A program made the position numbers and the translations under genes. From NCBI GenBank assembly GCA_963773625.1, contig CAVZCJ010000015.1, positions 248,001 to 312,000 of the forward strand: 64,000 nt of DNA, given 5' to 3'. Below the pieces are notes generated by a model that ran no database searches, was not told where the DNA came from, and saw only the letters and a program-made list of their open reading frames with translations. How positions within the stretch are numbered: the stretch's first letter is position 1; each line of letters begins with the position of its first letter. Shown one piece after another: positions 13,951 through 22,533 of the stretch. Origin of the DNA: DATARH01 sp963773625. Its GTDB lineage: Bacteria > Pseudomonadota > Alphaproteobacteria > ATCC43930 > CGMCC-115725.

Positions 13951-14429
13951 GCGAAGTGCTCGCGAAATTCCTCCAGAATCGCGACATAGATCGTGCGTTT
14001 GAACGGCACGATCAGCTCCGGCAATTCGCCGGCGGCGACCCATTTCCAGGCATCGAATTCGGGATGCTCGGACGCAATGTTGATATCGCTATCTTTGCCA
14101 ATGAAGCGCATCGCAAACCAGATTTGTTTCTGGCCGCGAAAACGGCCGCCCCACATCTGGCCGGCAATCTCAGTCGGCAGATCGTATCGGTGCAGAACCC
14201 GGCTCTCGGCGATGATCTCCGCCTTGTCGGTGCCGACTTCCTCGCTGAGCTCACGCAGCGCCGCCTCGCGCGGTGCTTCGCCCGGGTCGATGCCTCCTTG
14301 CGGCATCTGCCAGGCCGGCAATCCCGCCGGCATGTCGATGCGGCGGCCCGCGAAAACCAGCCGGTCGCGGTTGATGAGGACGATGCCGACGCCGGGACGG
14401 TAGTCGGGGAAATCGTCGGGGGCGCTCAG
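13947..14429 (-). CDS. rppH: RNA pyrophosphohydrolase (nudix, RppH type)
   Basis: Nudix hydrolase that removes pyrophosphate from mRNA 5' ends. The nudix box GGIDPGEAPREAALRELSEEVG is complete apart from normal variation, and DYRPGVGIVLINRDRLVFAGRR gives the first strands. The ATG at 14333 would cut off that essential N-terminus. The frame is open upstream and no ATG, GTG or TTG occurs, so CTG at 14427-14429 is the best start, giving 160 residues, the usual length. That CTG overlaps the ctpA stop as CTGA, so translation would be coupled. Confidence 0.85.
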   Translation of the reverse strand: MSAPDDFPDYRPGVGIVLINRDRLVFAGRRIDMPAGLPAWQMPQGGIDPGEAPREAALRELSEEVGTDKAEIIAESRVLHRYDLPTEIAGQMWGGRFRGQKQIWFAMRFIGKDSDINIASEHPEFDAWKWVAAGELPELIVPFKRTIYVAILEEFREHFA

Positions 14430-15715
14430 TTGTTCACCGCCCGGCCGTTGAACAGAGAGATGCCGCGCAGCATGTCGACCGCGCGGGCCAGTTGATAGTC
14501 GTCGGCGGTGCCGATAATCGACGGATCTACCGAACCCTGGTCGCCGGGATTGTCGGCGTCGGTCTTGTCCGACACCTGCTTCTTGTCGGTGTCGTTGGCG
14601 GGGTGGTCGATCTTTGCCGCATCGACGAAGATATCGGGGTCGATCCCCTTGGCCTGGATCGAACGGCCCGACGGCGTGTAATAACGCGCCGTCGTCAACC
14701 GCATCGCACCATGTCCGGGCAGCGGAATGATCGTCTGCACCGAGCCTTTGCCGAACGAGCGAGTGCCGAGCAGGATGGCGCGGTGATGGTCCTGCAATGC
14801 CCCGGCGACGATCTCGCTCGCCGAAGCCGAGCCGCCGTTGATCAGCACAACCATCGGCAGCCCGCCGGTGATGTCGCCTGGATGCGCGTTGTACCGTTGC
14901 GCATCATCGGACCGTCTTCCGCGGGTCGACACGATCTCGCCCTTTTCGATGAAGGCGTCGGACACCGCCACCGCCTGGTCGAGCAATCCGCCGGGGTTGT
15001 TGCGTAGGTCGAGAACAATCCCCGCGAGCTTGTTGCCGGCCTGCTGTTTCAAATTCTTCATCGCATTGTTGAGACCGACATCGGTCTGCTCGGTAAAGCT
15101 GGTGATGCGGATATAGCCGATGGTGTCGCCCTCCATATGCGAGCGGACCGACTGGATTTTGATCTTGGCGCGGATCAGCTTGACGTCGAACGGGTCCTTG
15201 CCGGCGCGGCGGATGCGCAGCGTCACCTCGCTGTTCTCTGGCCCGCGCATCTTCTCGACCGCCTCGGGCAGGGTCATTCCCTGCACGGGGTTGCCGTCGA
15301 GATGAGTTATGAGGTCGCCCGGCTTCAGGCCCGCGCGCGCCGCGGGCGTGTCGTCGATTGGCGAGACCACCTTGATGAGCCCGTTCTCCATCGACACCTC
15401 GATCCCGAGCCCGCCGAACTCGCCGCGGGTCTGGACCTTCATGTCGTTGAAGTTCTTGGCGTTGAGATAGTTCGAGTGAGGATCGAGCGAGGTCAGCATG
15501 CCGTTGATCGCGCCCTCGATCAGCGTGTCGTCGCTGACGTCGTCGACATATTCGCCGCGTACCTTCTCGAAGACGTCGCCGAACAGGTTCAGGTCTTTGT
15601 AGGTCTCGGCGGTATTCGTCGGTGCCGATTTGGTCGATGCCGCATCGAGATCGTGCCGGATCGGCGCAATCATCAACGCGACGGCAAGCGCCGCGACCAG
15701 CCCTAATCGTCTCAT
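14426..15715 (-). CDS. ctpA: C-terminal processing peptidase (S41, CtpA)
   Basis: Periplasmic serine protease of 429 residues. It has a hydrophobic signal or anchor (about 4-18), a PDZ domain (about 100-175, GLGIEVSMENGLIKVVSPI), and the S41 catalytic core with a Ser/Lys dyad: Ser298 in GGSASASEI and Lys323 in GTRSFGKGSVQ. It degrades or trims exported proteins by their C-terminus. It follows the EnvC-like gene on the same strand (26-base gap) and overlaps rppH by 4 bases. The envC-ctpA pairing is common in Alphaproteobacteria and links it to envelope and division functions. Confidence 0.93.
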   Translation of the reverse strand: MRRLGLVAALAVALMIAPIRHDLDAASTKSAPTNTAETYKDLNLFGDVFEKVRGEYVDDVSDDTLIEGAINGMLTSLDPHSNYLNAKNFNDMKVQTRGEFGGLGIEVSMENGLIKVVSPIDDTPAARAGLKPGDLITHLDGNPVQGMTLPEAVEKMRGPENSEVTLRIRRAGKDPFDVKLIRAKIKIQSVRSHMEGDTIGYIRITSFTEQTDVGLNNAMKNLKQQAGNKLAGIVLDLRNNPGGLLDQAVAVSDAFIEKGEIVSTRGRRSDDAQRYNAHPGDITGGLPMVVLINGGSASASEIVAGALQDHHRAILLGTRSFGKGSVQTIIPLPGHGAMRLTTARYYTPSGRSIQAKGIDPDIFVDAAKIDHPANDTDKKQVSDKTDADNPGDQGSVDPSIIGTADDYQLARAVDMLRGISLFNGRAVNN

Positions 15716-15741
15716 TTACCCACCTTGCTTTCCCCGGACTG

Positions 15742-16971
15742 CTAGTCGCGGCCGGCAAGCCGCGTTTGCGGATCAACCGGGCGGCCGTCCCGGCGTAATT
15801 CAAAATAAAACGTCGCGGCGGCATTCCCGTCATCGGCGCCCGGCATGGCACCGACCGGCTCGCCCGCCAGAAGCCATTGGCCGACCGTCACATCGACCCG
15901 GCCTAGACGCGCCAACAGCGAATGATATCCGCCGCCATGGCGAATGATCAAGATCAGCCCGTAGCCGCGGAAATTTCCCGCGTATGCGGCCTGGCCGTCA
16001 AACGGGGCGACCACGACCGCGGAGGGCGACGCGTCCAGCGTCAGACCCTGGCTGGCTCGGCCGGCGGGGTCGGCCTCGCCGAAGCGGCGCCGCAGGCCGC
16101 CGATGATTGGCCAAACCATCGTCGCGTGGGGCGCGTCGAAAGCGCGCAGATTTGGGGGCCGGGTCGGATCGGTCGGGGGCGCGCCCTTGGCCGGCGCCGC
16201 GCGCAAGCGCGCAAGCAGCTGTTTGTCGCGCCTATCGGTTTCGATGTCCGCGCGCTTGATGAGGTCAAGAAGATCGCTCGCATGTTCGGCGAGATCGGTG
16301 GGCGTCTCGATCTTGCCAATGAGTTCGTCGAGAGTGGCCGGCGGTTGGATCTTGCCGATAAGCTCATCGAGCGTGGCGAGAGATTGGGCCTTGCCATCAG
16401 GCGGCAACAGCTTGGCGATAAGGTCCTGCCGCTTACCAACCAGTTCAGCAAGCGCGTCCCGGGACGCCGCGAGCGCTGCAATGGCGGCCTCGAGTTCGGG
16501 ACGGCCGGCGGTAATCTGCGCCTGTTCGGCGCTCAGGGAAGCAAGCTCGGCCGACAAATTCTTGGCCTGCGCTTCGAGCGCCGGCAGAGCGGCGCGCAGC
16601 AGGATGCCGCTGCGTACGCGGTCGATGGGCCGGTCGGTCGCGAAAGCGAGCGCTAAGGGCGACGCTCGCGCTAGCCGTTCGAGCGCGGCGAGCAACTGCT
16701 CCTCTTCCTTGGCGTTTTGGTCGAATTCTTGCTGCTTGGCGGCGGCGCCGCGTTCCATCGAGCCGACGGCGAGGTCGAGCGCTGCGGCGGTGTGCTCGTC
16801 TTGCTGGACGCGCTGCGCGGCGGCGATCGATTGCGCGCGGATGGCGCCAAGCTCGGCGACGGCCGGGTCCACAGCGAGCTTTTCAGGCGGTGCGGCCGGT
16901 AGGAGAGCCGGCAGCAACACGCCACCGGCGATGACCGCCGCCGGAAGTAGCCGCCGCCACGGCTGGATCAC
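15742..16971 (-). CDS. envC: EnvC-like murein hydrolase activator (degenerate LytM/M23)
   Basis: Periplasmic coiled-coil protein of 409 residues with a signal peptide (about 1-27), a long coiled coil (about 35-270) and a C-terminal LytM-type domain (about 285-409). The zinc ligands of active M23 peptidases are missing: the HxxxD position reads TLDAS and the HxH position reads LLARL. That is the hallmark of EnvC-type activators of cell-division amidases. Inside the coiled coil a 14-residue unit (TLDELIGKIQPPA, TLDELIGKIETP) is duplicated. GTG at 16969-16971 is the start. It lies 7 bases after gpmI. Confidence 0.85.
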   Translation of the reverse strand: MIQPWRRLLPAAVIAGGVLLPALLPAAPPEKLAVDPAVAELGAIRAQSIAAAQRVQQDEHTAAALDLAVGSMERGAAAKQQEFDQNAKEEEQLLAALERLARASPLALAFATDRPIDRVRSGILLRAALPALEAQAKNLSAELASLSAEQAQITAGRPELEAAIAALAASRDALAELVGKRQDLIAKLLPPDGKAQSLATLDELIGKIQPPATLDELIGKIETPTDLAEHASDLLDLIKRADIETDRRDKQLLARLRAAPAKGAPPTDPTRPPNLRAFDAPHATMVWPIIGGLRRRFGEADPAGRASQGLTLDASPSAVVVAPFDGQAAYAGNFRGYGLILIIRHGGGYHSLLARLGRVDVTVGQWLLAGEPVGAMPGADDGNAAATFYFELRRDGRPVDPQTRLAGRD

Positions 16972-16978
16972 TCGGGGC

Positions 16979-18541
16979 TCACCCCACGGCGCGCTGCCGC
17001 GCGTCGCCGGCGCCCAGCAACGAGTGGCCGGTCATCGCCGAAGGCCGCGGCAGGGCCAGCAACGCCAGCAGGGTCGGCGCGACATCCGCGAGCCGACCGT
17101 TCTGCACCTGGCGGATCGAGGGCGGCGCATTGACGACGATGAACGGCACCGGGTTCGTCGTATGCGCGGTGTGCGGCGCGCCGGTTTCGGGGTCGCGCAT
17201 CATCTCTGCATTGCCGTGGTCCGCGGTGATGACCAGAACCCCGCCTGCCGCTTCGACCGCCTGCGCCAGCCGGCCGAGGCAGGCATCGACCGCCTCGACG
17301 GCGTGCTCGGCGGCGGCCTCGATCCCGGTATGCCCGACCATGTCGGTGTTGGCGTAATTGAGCACGATGACGTCGAATTTTCCGGATTGAATCGCCGCCA
17401 CCACCTTGTCGGTCACCTCTGGCGCCGACATTTGCGGCTGCTTGTCGTAGGTCGCGACTTTGGGCGACGGCACCAGGATGCGTTCCTCGCCGGGGAACAC
17501 GGTCTCGCGCCCGCCGTTGAAGAAAAAGGTGACGTGCGCGTATTTCTCGGTTTCGGCTATGCGCAGTTGGGTCAGCCCGGCGCGCGAGATGACTTCGCCG
17601 AACGTGTCGTCGAGATTTTCCGGCGGAAACAGCGTCGCGAGGAAGCGGTTGAGGTCCTCGGAATACTCCACGAGACCGAGCGCAGCGGAGAACTCGACGA
17701 GTTTGTCGCGGGCAAAGCCGGAGAAGCTGGGATCGACCAACGCCGCGGCGATCTCGCGGATGCGGTCGGCGCGGAAATTGGCCAGCAGCAGACCGTCGCC
17801 GCTGTTCATGCCGGCCCAGTCGCCGATCGCGGTGGGCAGCACGAACTCGTCGGTCTCGCCCTGCGCGTAGGCGGTTTCGACCGCCGCGATCGGGTCGGGC
17901 GCCTTGCGGCCGACCGCCTCGGTCAGCATCGCATAGGCCTTTTCGACCCGATCCCAACGCTTGTCGCGATCCATCGCGTAATAACGGCCGCTGACCGTGG
18001 CAATTCGGATGTCGCCGGCACCTCCGGTATCGGCTGTGAACTGCTTCAGATAGCCGATCGCCGATTGCGGCGGCGTGTCGCGCCCGTCGAGCGCCGCATG
18101 GACCGCGACCTTGAGCCCGGCTTTGGCGAGGATGCGGCACAGCGCGGCGATCTGGCCCTGGTGCGAGTGCACCCCGCCCGGCGACATCAGCCCGAACACA
18201 TGCGCGGCGCCGTTCTTGGCCTTGACCTTGGCAATGAAGTCATTGAGCGCCGGCATCTCGGCGATCTTGCCCGCGGCGATCGCGTCGTCGATGCGCGGCA
18301 GATCCTGCATCACTACCCGTCCGGCGCCGAGATTGGTGTGCCCCACTTCGGAATTGCCCATCTGCCCGTCGGGCAACCCGACAAAATGCTCGCTGGCTTG
18401 GAGATGAGCATGCGGCCAGCGCGCCATCAGCCGTTGCCAGACCGGCGTCTTGGCCTGCGTAATCGCGTTGTCCGCGGCGGCCTTCCGCTCGCCCCAGCCG
18501 TCGAGGATGCACAGCACGACCGGGCGTGGACGAAGAGGCAT
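16979..18541 (-). CDS. gpmI: 2,3-bisphosphoglycerate-independent phosphoglycerate mutase
   Basis: Glycolytic enzyme interconverting 3- and 2-phosphoglycerate with two Mn ions. At 520 residues from ATG 18541 (MPLRPRPVVLCILDGWGERK) it has the metal Asp14, the catalytic Ser64 in GQMGNSEVGHTN, and the C-terminal metal site ITADHGNAEMM. An upstream in-frame extension to 18613 is unlikely coding. Upstream is rlmH and downstream envC, in a tight minus-strand run typical of the class. Confidence 0.95.
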   Translation of the reverse strand: MPLRPRPVVLCILDGWGERKAAADNAITQAKTPVWQRLMARWPHAHLQASEHFVGLPDGQMGNSEVGHTNLGAGRVVMQDLPRIDDAIAAGKIAEMPALNDFIAKVKAKNGAAHVFGLMSPGGVHSHQGQIAALCRILAKAGLKVAVHAALDGRDTPPQSAIGYLKQFTADTGGAGDIRIATVSGRYYAMDRDKRWDRVEKAYAMLTEAVGRKAPDPIAAVETAYAQGETDEFVLPTAIGDWAGMNSGDGLLLANFRADRIREIAAALVDPSFSGFARDKLVEFSAALGLVEYSEDLNRFLATLFPPENLDDTFGEVISRAGLTQLRIAETEKYAHVTFFFNGGRETVFPGEERILVPSPKVATYDKQPQMSAPEVTDKVVAAIQSGKFDVIVLNYANTDMVGHTGIEAAAEHAVEAVDACLGRLAQAVEAAGGVLVITADHGNAEMMRDPETGAPHTAHTTNPVPFIVVNAPPSIRQVQNGRLADVAPTLLALLALPRPSAMTGHSLLGAGDARQRAVG

Positions 18542-18613
18542 AGGCGCGCGACCTGAGCGGTTGGGAAGCCGGGGATATATACGCGAAACAAGCCGCGCCG
18601 CGAAATATCCCAC

Positions 18614-19072
18614 TTAGTCGCGATGATAGGGATGACCGGCGAGAATTTGTTGGGCGCGGTAGAGCTGTTCCAGGAGCAGGCTGCGCACCATGAGGTGCGG
18701 CCAGGTCATCCCGCCCAATGACACGACGGCGGCGGCGCGCTCGATGATCGCGGGGCTGAGCCCGTCGGCGCCGCCAATGGCGAAGGCGAGCACGGCGGCT
18801 CCGCGGTCGCGCCAGGCAGCCAACCGCTCCGCCAGCTCACGGCTCGACCATTGCTGGCCGCGCTCGTCCAGAGCCGCCAATAGCGCTCCAGGTGGCAGGG
18901 CCGCGGCGATCAGCTCGGCCTCGCGTGCCTTCAGCTGTGCCGGCGGCAGCTTACGTTTTTCCTCAAGCTCGACGATGGCCGGCGGCGGCGTCAGGCGCTT
19001 CAGGTATTCGGCCTCGAGCTCACGGAGCGGGCCGCGGCGTTGCTTGCCGATGGCGAGGATGAGAGTTCGGAT
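18614..19072 (-). CDS. rlmH: 23S rRNA pseudouridine1915 N3-methyltransferase
   Basis: SPOUT methyltransferase acting on 70S ribosomes. The knot motif FAIGGADG and the C-terminal LLEQLYRAQQILAGHPYHRD are diagnostic. The N-terminus RTLILAIGKQRRGPLRELEAEYLKRL is clear, but no ATG, GTG or TTG lies between the in-frame rsfS stop and that block. The best reading is ATC at 19070-19072, giving 152 residues, close to the usual 155. ATC is a very rare start, so a base error is possible. It follows rsfS by 9 bases. Confidence 0.88.
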   Translation of the reverse strand: MRTLILAIGKQRRGPLRELEAEYLKRLTPPPAIVELEEKRKLPPAQLKAREAELIAAALPPGALLAALDERGQQWSSRELAERLAAWRDRGAAVLAFAIGGADGLSPAIIERAAAVVSLGGMTWPHLMVRSLLLEQLYRAQQILAGHPYHRD

Positions 19073-19081
19073 CGGGCTGAC

Positions 19082-20098
19082 CTACTGCCCGGCGGCTTCG
19101 GCGCCGGGCTGATCGGCGCCCCACATCTTCTCGAGATTGTAATGCGCGCGAATTTCCGGCCGGAAGATGTGGACGATGACGTCGCCGGCATCGATCAGCA
19201 CCCAATCGCCTTGCGCCTTGCCCTCGACCGAGGCGCGCCATTTCTTCGGCAGAACCTCGATCAGGTGCTCGGCGAGCGAGGTCACTTGCCGCGCCGAGCG
19301 GCCGCTCGCCACCACCATGTAATCGGCGATCAGCGTCTTGCCAGCGAGGTCGATGGTGACGATGTTCTCGGCCTTGCCGTCTTCAAGGCTGGCGATGATC
19401 CGGCCCAAGAGTTCGGGCGCGGGCGGCGCTTCGGCGTGGGTCTTGCGGCGGCGGCGGGCAGGCAGGGCAGCGAGCGTGGCGGTCTCCTTCGGTTTTGTCG
19501 GTCGGCTCACGCGCTTAGCGCGGATCGCGGTCGCCGAGCTCGGGTCAAGCCTTGCATGGATGAACGCCCAAGCAGGCGGGTCCATTCCGGCGAGCCGGCG
19601 CATAGCCCGCGCCGGCACCCGCGCCTGTGCATAGCGCTTGGCCGCCTTGCCGGCGAGCGCGCCGCGTGCCGTTTCCGGGCGATCGAACACCGCGATCGGC
19701 ACGCTCTCGACGATCTCCTCCCAGCGCTGCCAACGCGGCAGCTGCGCGAGGTTGTCGCCGCCCATCAGCCAGACAAAGCTCGTGTGCGGAAAACGCCGGC
19801 GCAGCGCCCGGATTGTGTCGGCGGTGAAGGTGGTGCCGAGCGCCGACTCAACGGCGCTGACCTTGATCCGGGGACGGCCCTTGGCCAGCGCCTGCGCGCC
19901 CGCCATGCGCTTGGCGAACGGGGCCATGCCCTTGACCGGCTTTAGCGGGTTCTGCGGCGAAACCAGCCACCACACCTCATCGAGATCGAGGCGCTGCAGA
20001 GCCAATAGGCTGATATGCAGGTGACCGCGATGAGCCGGGTTGAACGAGCCGCCGAGGAGCCCGATGCGACGACGCGGCCGGCCGTAAATGTCGCTCAG
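19082..20098 (-). CDS. nadD-rsfS: NadD and RsfS in one open frame (nicotinate-nucleotide adenylyltransferase plus ribosomal silencing factor)
   Basis: Residues 1-196 are NadD, the NaMN adenylyltransferase of NAD synthesis (GGSFNPAHRGH at 16-26, SATAIRAKR at 188-196). Residues about 229-338 are RsfS, which blocks ribosomal subunit joining in starvation (SLEDGKAENIVTIDL, MVVASGRSARQV). No stop separates them; the linker is about 30 basic and Ala-rich residues. A single spurious base near the nadD end (about 19508-19520) would hide a stop and a GTG start at 19510 sharing GTGA, so two genes remain possible. No ATG/GTG/TTG precedes NadD; CTG 20098 overlaps the proA stop as CTGA. Confidence 0.85.
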   Translation of the reverse strand: MSDIYGRPRRRIGLLGGSFNPAHRGHLHISLLALQRLDLDEVWWLVSPQNPLKPVKGMAPFAKRMAGAQALAKGRPRIKVSAVESALGTTFTADTIRALRRRFPHTSFVWLMGGDNLAQLPRWQRWEEIVESVPIAVFDRPETARGALAGKAAKRYAQARVPARAMRRLAGMDPPAWAFIHARLDPSSATAIRAKRVSRPTKPKETATLAALPARRRRKTHAEAPPAPELLGRIIASLEDGKAENIVTIDLAGKTLIADYMVVASGRSARQVTSLAEHLIEVLPKKWRASVEGKAQGDWVLIDAGDVIVHIFRPEIRAHYNLEKMWGADQPGAEAAGQ

Positions 20099-22533
20099 GG
20101 GCGCACCTGACCGTTGCCGCGCACCAAATACTTGTACGTGGTCAGCTCGGCGGCGCCGACCGGCCCGCGCGGCGGCAAGCGCTGGGTCGAGATGCCGATC
20201 TCGGCGCCCATGCCGAACTCGCCGCCATCGGCGAATTGGGTCGAGGCGTTGACCAGAACGATCGCGCTGTCGACTTCGCGCAGGAAACGCTCGGCGGTGG
20301 CTTGGTCCTCGGTGACGATTGCGTCGGTGTGGTGCGAACCGTAACGCTCGATGTGGTCGATCGCGCCATCGACGCCATCGACCATCCTCACTGCGAGGAT
20401 CGCGTCGAGATATTCGGTGCGCCAATCCTGTTCGCTCGCCGGATGTGCGGCGGGATCGAGCGCCACCACTTCCGGGTCGCCGCGCAGCTCGCATCCTGCC
20501 TTACGCAGGTCGGCGAGGATCGGCGGCAGCATCGATTTCGCCTTGCGGTCGACCAACAGGGTCTCGGTCGCGCCACAGATCGAGACCCGGCGCATCTTGG
20601 CGTTGAGCACGATCGCGCGCGCCTTCTCCGGGTCGGCGGCGCCGTCGATATAGGTGTGGCAGAGGCCTTCGAGATGGGCGATGACCGGAATGCGGCTCTC
20701 GCGCTGCACCCGCTCGATCAGCGAAGCGCCGCCGCGCGGGACGATGATGTCGATAATCCCGCTCATCCCCAGCATGTAACCGACCGCGTCGCGGTCGCGG
20801 GTCGGCACCAGTTGGATCGCCGCCTCGGGCAGGCCGGCGGCGCGCAACCCGTCTTGCAGCGCAGCAACCAGCGCGCGCGAGGAGTGGAAGCTTTCCGACC
20901 CGCCGCGTAGGATCGCGGCGTTGCCCGATTTGAGCGCGATCGCACCGGCGTCCGCGGTCACGTTGGGCCGACTCTCATATATAATACCTATTACTCCGAG
21001 CGGAACCGATACGCGCGAGATATCAAGCCCGTTGGGCCGCGTCCAATGCGCCAGCACCTTGCCGACCGGGTCGGGTTGCGCGGCAATGTCCTCGAGTCCC
21101 TTGGCAATGCCTTCAAGCCGCTTGGGGTCGAGCGCCAGCCGGTCGAGCAACGCCGTCCCGATACCGACAGATTTGGCCAGGCTCACATCCTCGGCATTGG
21201 CGGCGAGGATTTCGTTCTGCCGGTTGCGCACCGAATTCGCCGCTGCGCGCAGCGCCGTCACTTTTGCCTCGGGCGAGGCGAGCGCAAGCTCTGCGGCTGC
21301 CTCGCGCGCCCTGCGGCCAAGCTCGACCATTGTCGCGCCAAGGCTTTGCGCAACAGGCTTCTCCGCTGTCAGCGTGTCAGCGCTCAATGGCGTCTCGGTC
21401 AAAACCAGATCGTCGCGGTGAATGATCTCATTGCGGCCACGATAGCCGAGGATCGCCTCGATTTCACCGCTCTTATGCCCGGCGATGCGCTCGATGTCGC
21501 CGCTGGCATAGGCCGAAAGCCCGCGTCCGGCCTCGATTCCGGCCTTGGTGCGGACGATGACGCAATCGCCGCGCTCGAACCCGCCCTCGACCGAAACGAC
21601 CCCGGCGGGCAACAGACTCTTCCCCTGCCGCAAAGCATTCGCCGCGCCGTCGTCGACGACAACCGCGCCGGCGGGGTTCACCGCTCCGGCGATCCATGCC
21701 TTGCGCGCCGAACGCGGCTCGGCGCGCGGCAAGAACAGGCTGGCGCGGACGCCGGCCTCGATCGCGGCGAGCGGCGCCTCGGTGCTGCCTTGGGCGATCA
21801 ACATGTTACAGCCCGCGCCCATCGCGATCCGCGCAGCGGCGAGCTTGGTCACCATCCCGCCCGAGCTGTAGCCCGGTGGCGCGGTGCCGGCCATCGCCTC
21901 GATCTCGGGGCCGATCTCGCGGATGAGTGGGATGTGCCGCGCCGCTTTGTCGTGGCGCGGATCGGCGGTGTACAGGCCGTCGATATCGCTCAAAAGCACC
22001 AGCATGTCGGCGCTGACCATCTGCGCCACGCGCGCGGCCAGACGATCGTTGTCGCCAAAGCGGATTTCGGCGGTGGCGACGGTGTCGTTCTCATTGACCA
22101 CCGGCACCGCACCCAGCGCCAGCAGCTGGGCGAAGGTGGCGCGGGCATTGAGGTGGCGCTGTCGCGCTTCGGTGTCGTCGGGAGTCAGGAGGATTTGCGC
22201 GACGGTGATGCCGTGGCGGGCGAGCGCCTCCTGATAGGCATGCGCCAGCCGGATCTGTCCGGTTGCAGCGGCGGCCTGCTTTTCCTCGAGCTTAAGCACC
22301 CGCCCCAGAAGGCCGAGATGCTGCCGCCCGACCGCGATCGCGCCCGACGACACCAGGATGATCTCCTGGCCTCGTTTGCGGCAGCGCGCGACATCGGCGC
22401 ACAGCGCGTCGAGCCAGGCGCGGTGGATTTCGCCGTCGTCGTTAACCAAAAGGGCCGAGCCGATCTTGACGACGAGCCGCTTGGCCGCGGCGAGCGCAGC
22501 CGCGGGGGTCAGGTCCATCGTCACGGCGTCCAT
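20095..22533 (-). CDS. proB-proA: ProB and ProA in one open frame (glutamate 5-kinase plus gamma-glutamyl phosphate reductase)
   Basis: First two steps of proline synthesis. Residues about 15-270 are the kinase (VVKIGSALLV, VSSGAIAVGR, NENDTVATAEIRFGDNDRLAA), about 300-378 the PUA domain, and about 385-812 the reductase, with catalytic Cys653 in SICGATETLL. The order recalls eukaryotic P5C synthase but keeps the bacterial PUA domain. At the junction, HRDDLVL is followed by a run of four T (A on +, 21401-21404). With one T fewer the frame stops at once (HRDDLV-stop, 377 residues) and TTG at about 21387 would start a 430-residue ProA. A separate proB and proA is therefore quite possible. ATG 22533 overlaps the obgE stop (TGATG). 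Confidence 0.9.
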   Translation of the reverse strand: MDAVTMDLTPAAALAAAKRLVVKIGSALLVNDDGEIHRAWLDALCADVARCRKRGQEIILVSSGAIAVGRQHLGLLGRVLKLEEKQAAAATGQIRLAHAYQEALARHGITVAQILLTPDDTEARQRHLNARATFAQLLALGAVPVVNENDTVATAEIRFGDNDRLAARVAQMVSADMLVLLSDIDGLYTADPRHDKAARHIPLIREIGPEIEAMAGTAPPGYSSGGMVTKLAAARIAMGAGCNMLIAQGSTEAPLAAIEAGVRASLFLPRAEPRSARKAWIAGAVNPAGAVVVDDGAANALRQGKSLLPAGVVSVEGGFERGDCVIVRTKAGIEAGRGLSAYASGDIERIAGHKSGEIEAILGYRGRNEIIHRDDLVLTETPLSADTLTAEKPVAQSLGATMVELGRRAREAAAELALASPEAKVTALRAAANSVRNRQNEILAANAEDVSLAKSVGIGTALLDRLALDPKRLEGIAKGLEDIAAQPDPVGKVLAHWTRPNGLDISRVSVPLGVIGIIYESRPNVTADAGAIALKSGNAAILRGGSESFHSSRALVAALQDGLRAAGLPEAAIQLVPTRDRDAVGYMLGMSGIIDIIVPRGGASLIERVQRESRIPVIAHLEGLCHTYIDGAADPEKARAIVLNAKMRRVSICGATETLLVDRKAKSMLPPILADLRKAGCELRGDPEVVALDPAAHPASEQDWRTEYLDAILAVRMVDGVDGAIDHIERYGSHHTDAIVTEDQATAERFLREVDSAIVLVNASTQFADGGEFGMGAEIGISTQRLPPRGPVGAAELTTYKYLVRGNGQVRP

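Noticed and set aside
16103..18556. Plus-strand open frame of 817 codons
   Set aside because: Runs opposite gpmI and envC, whose motifs are unmistakable; no domain in the plus reading.
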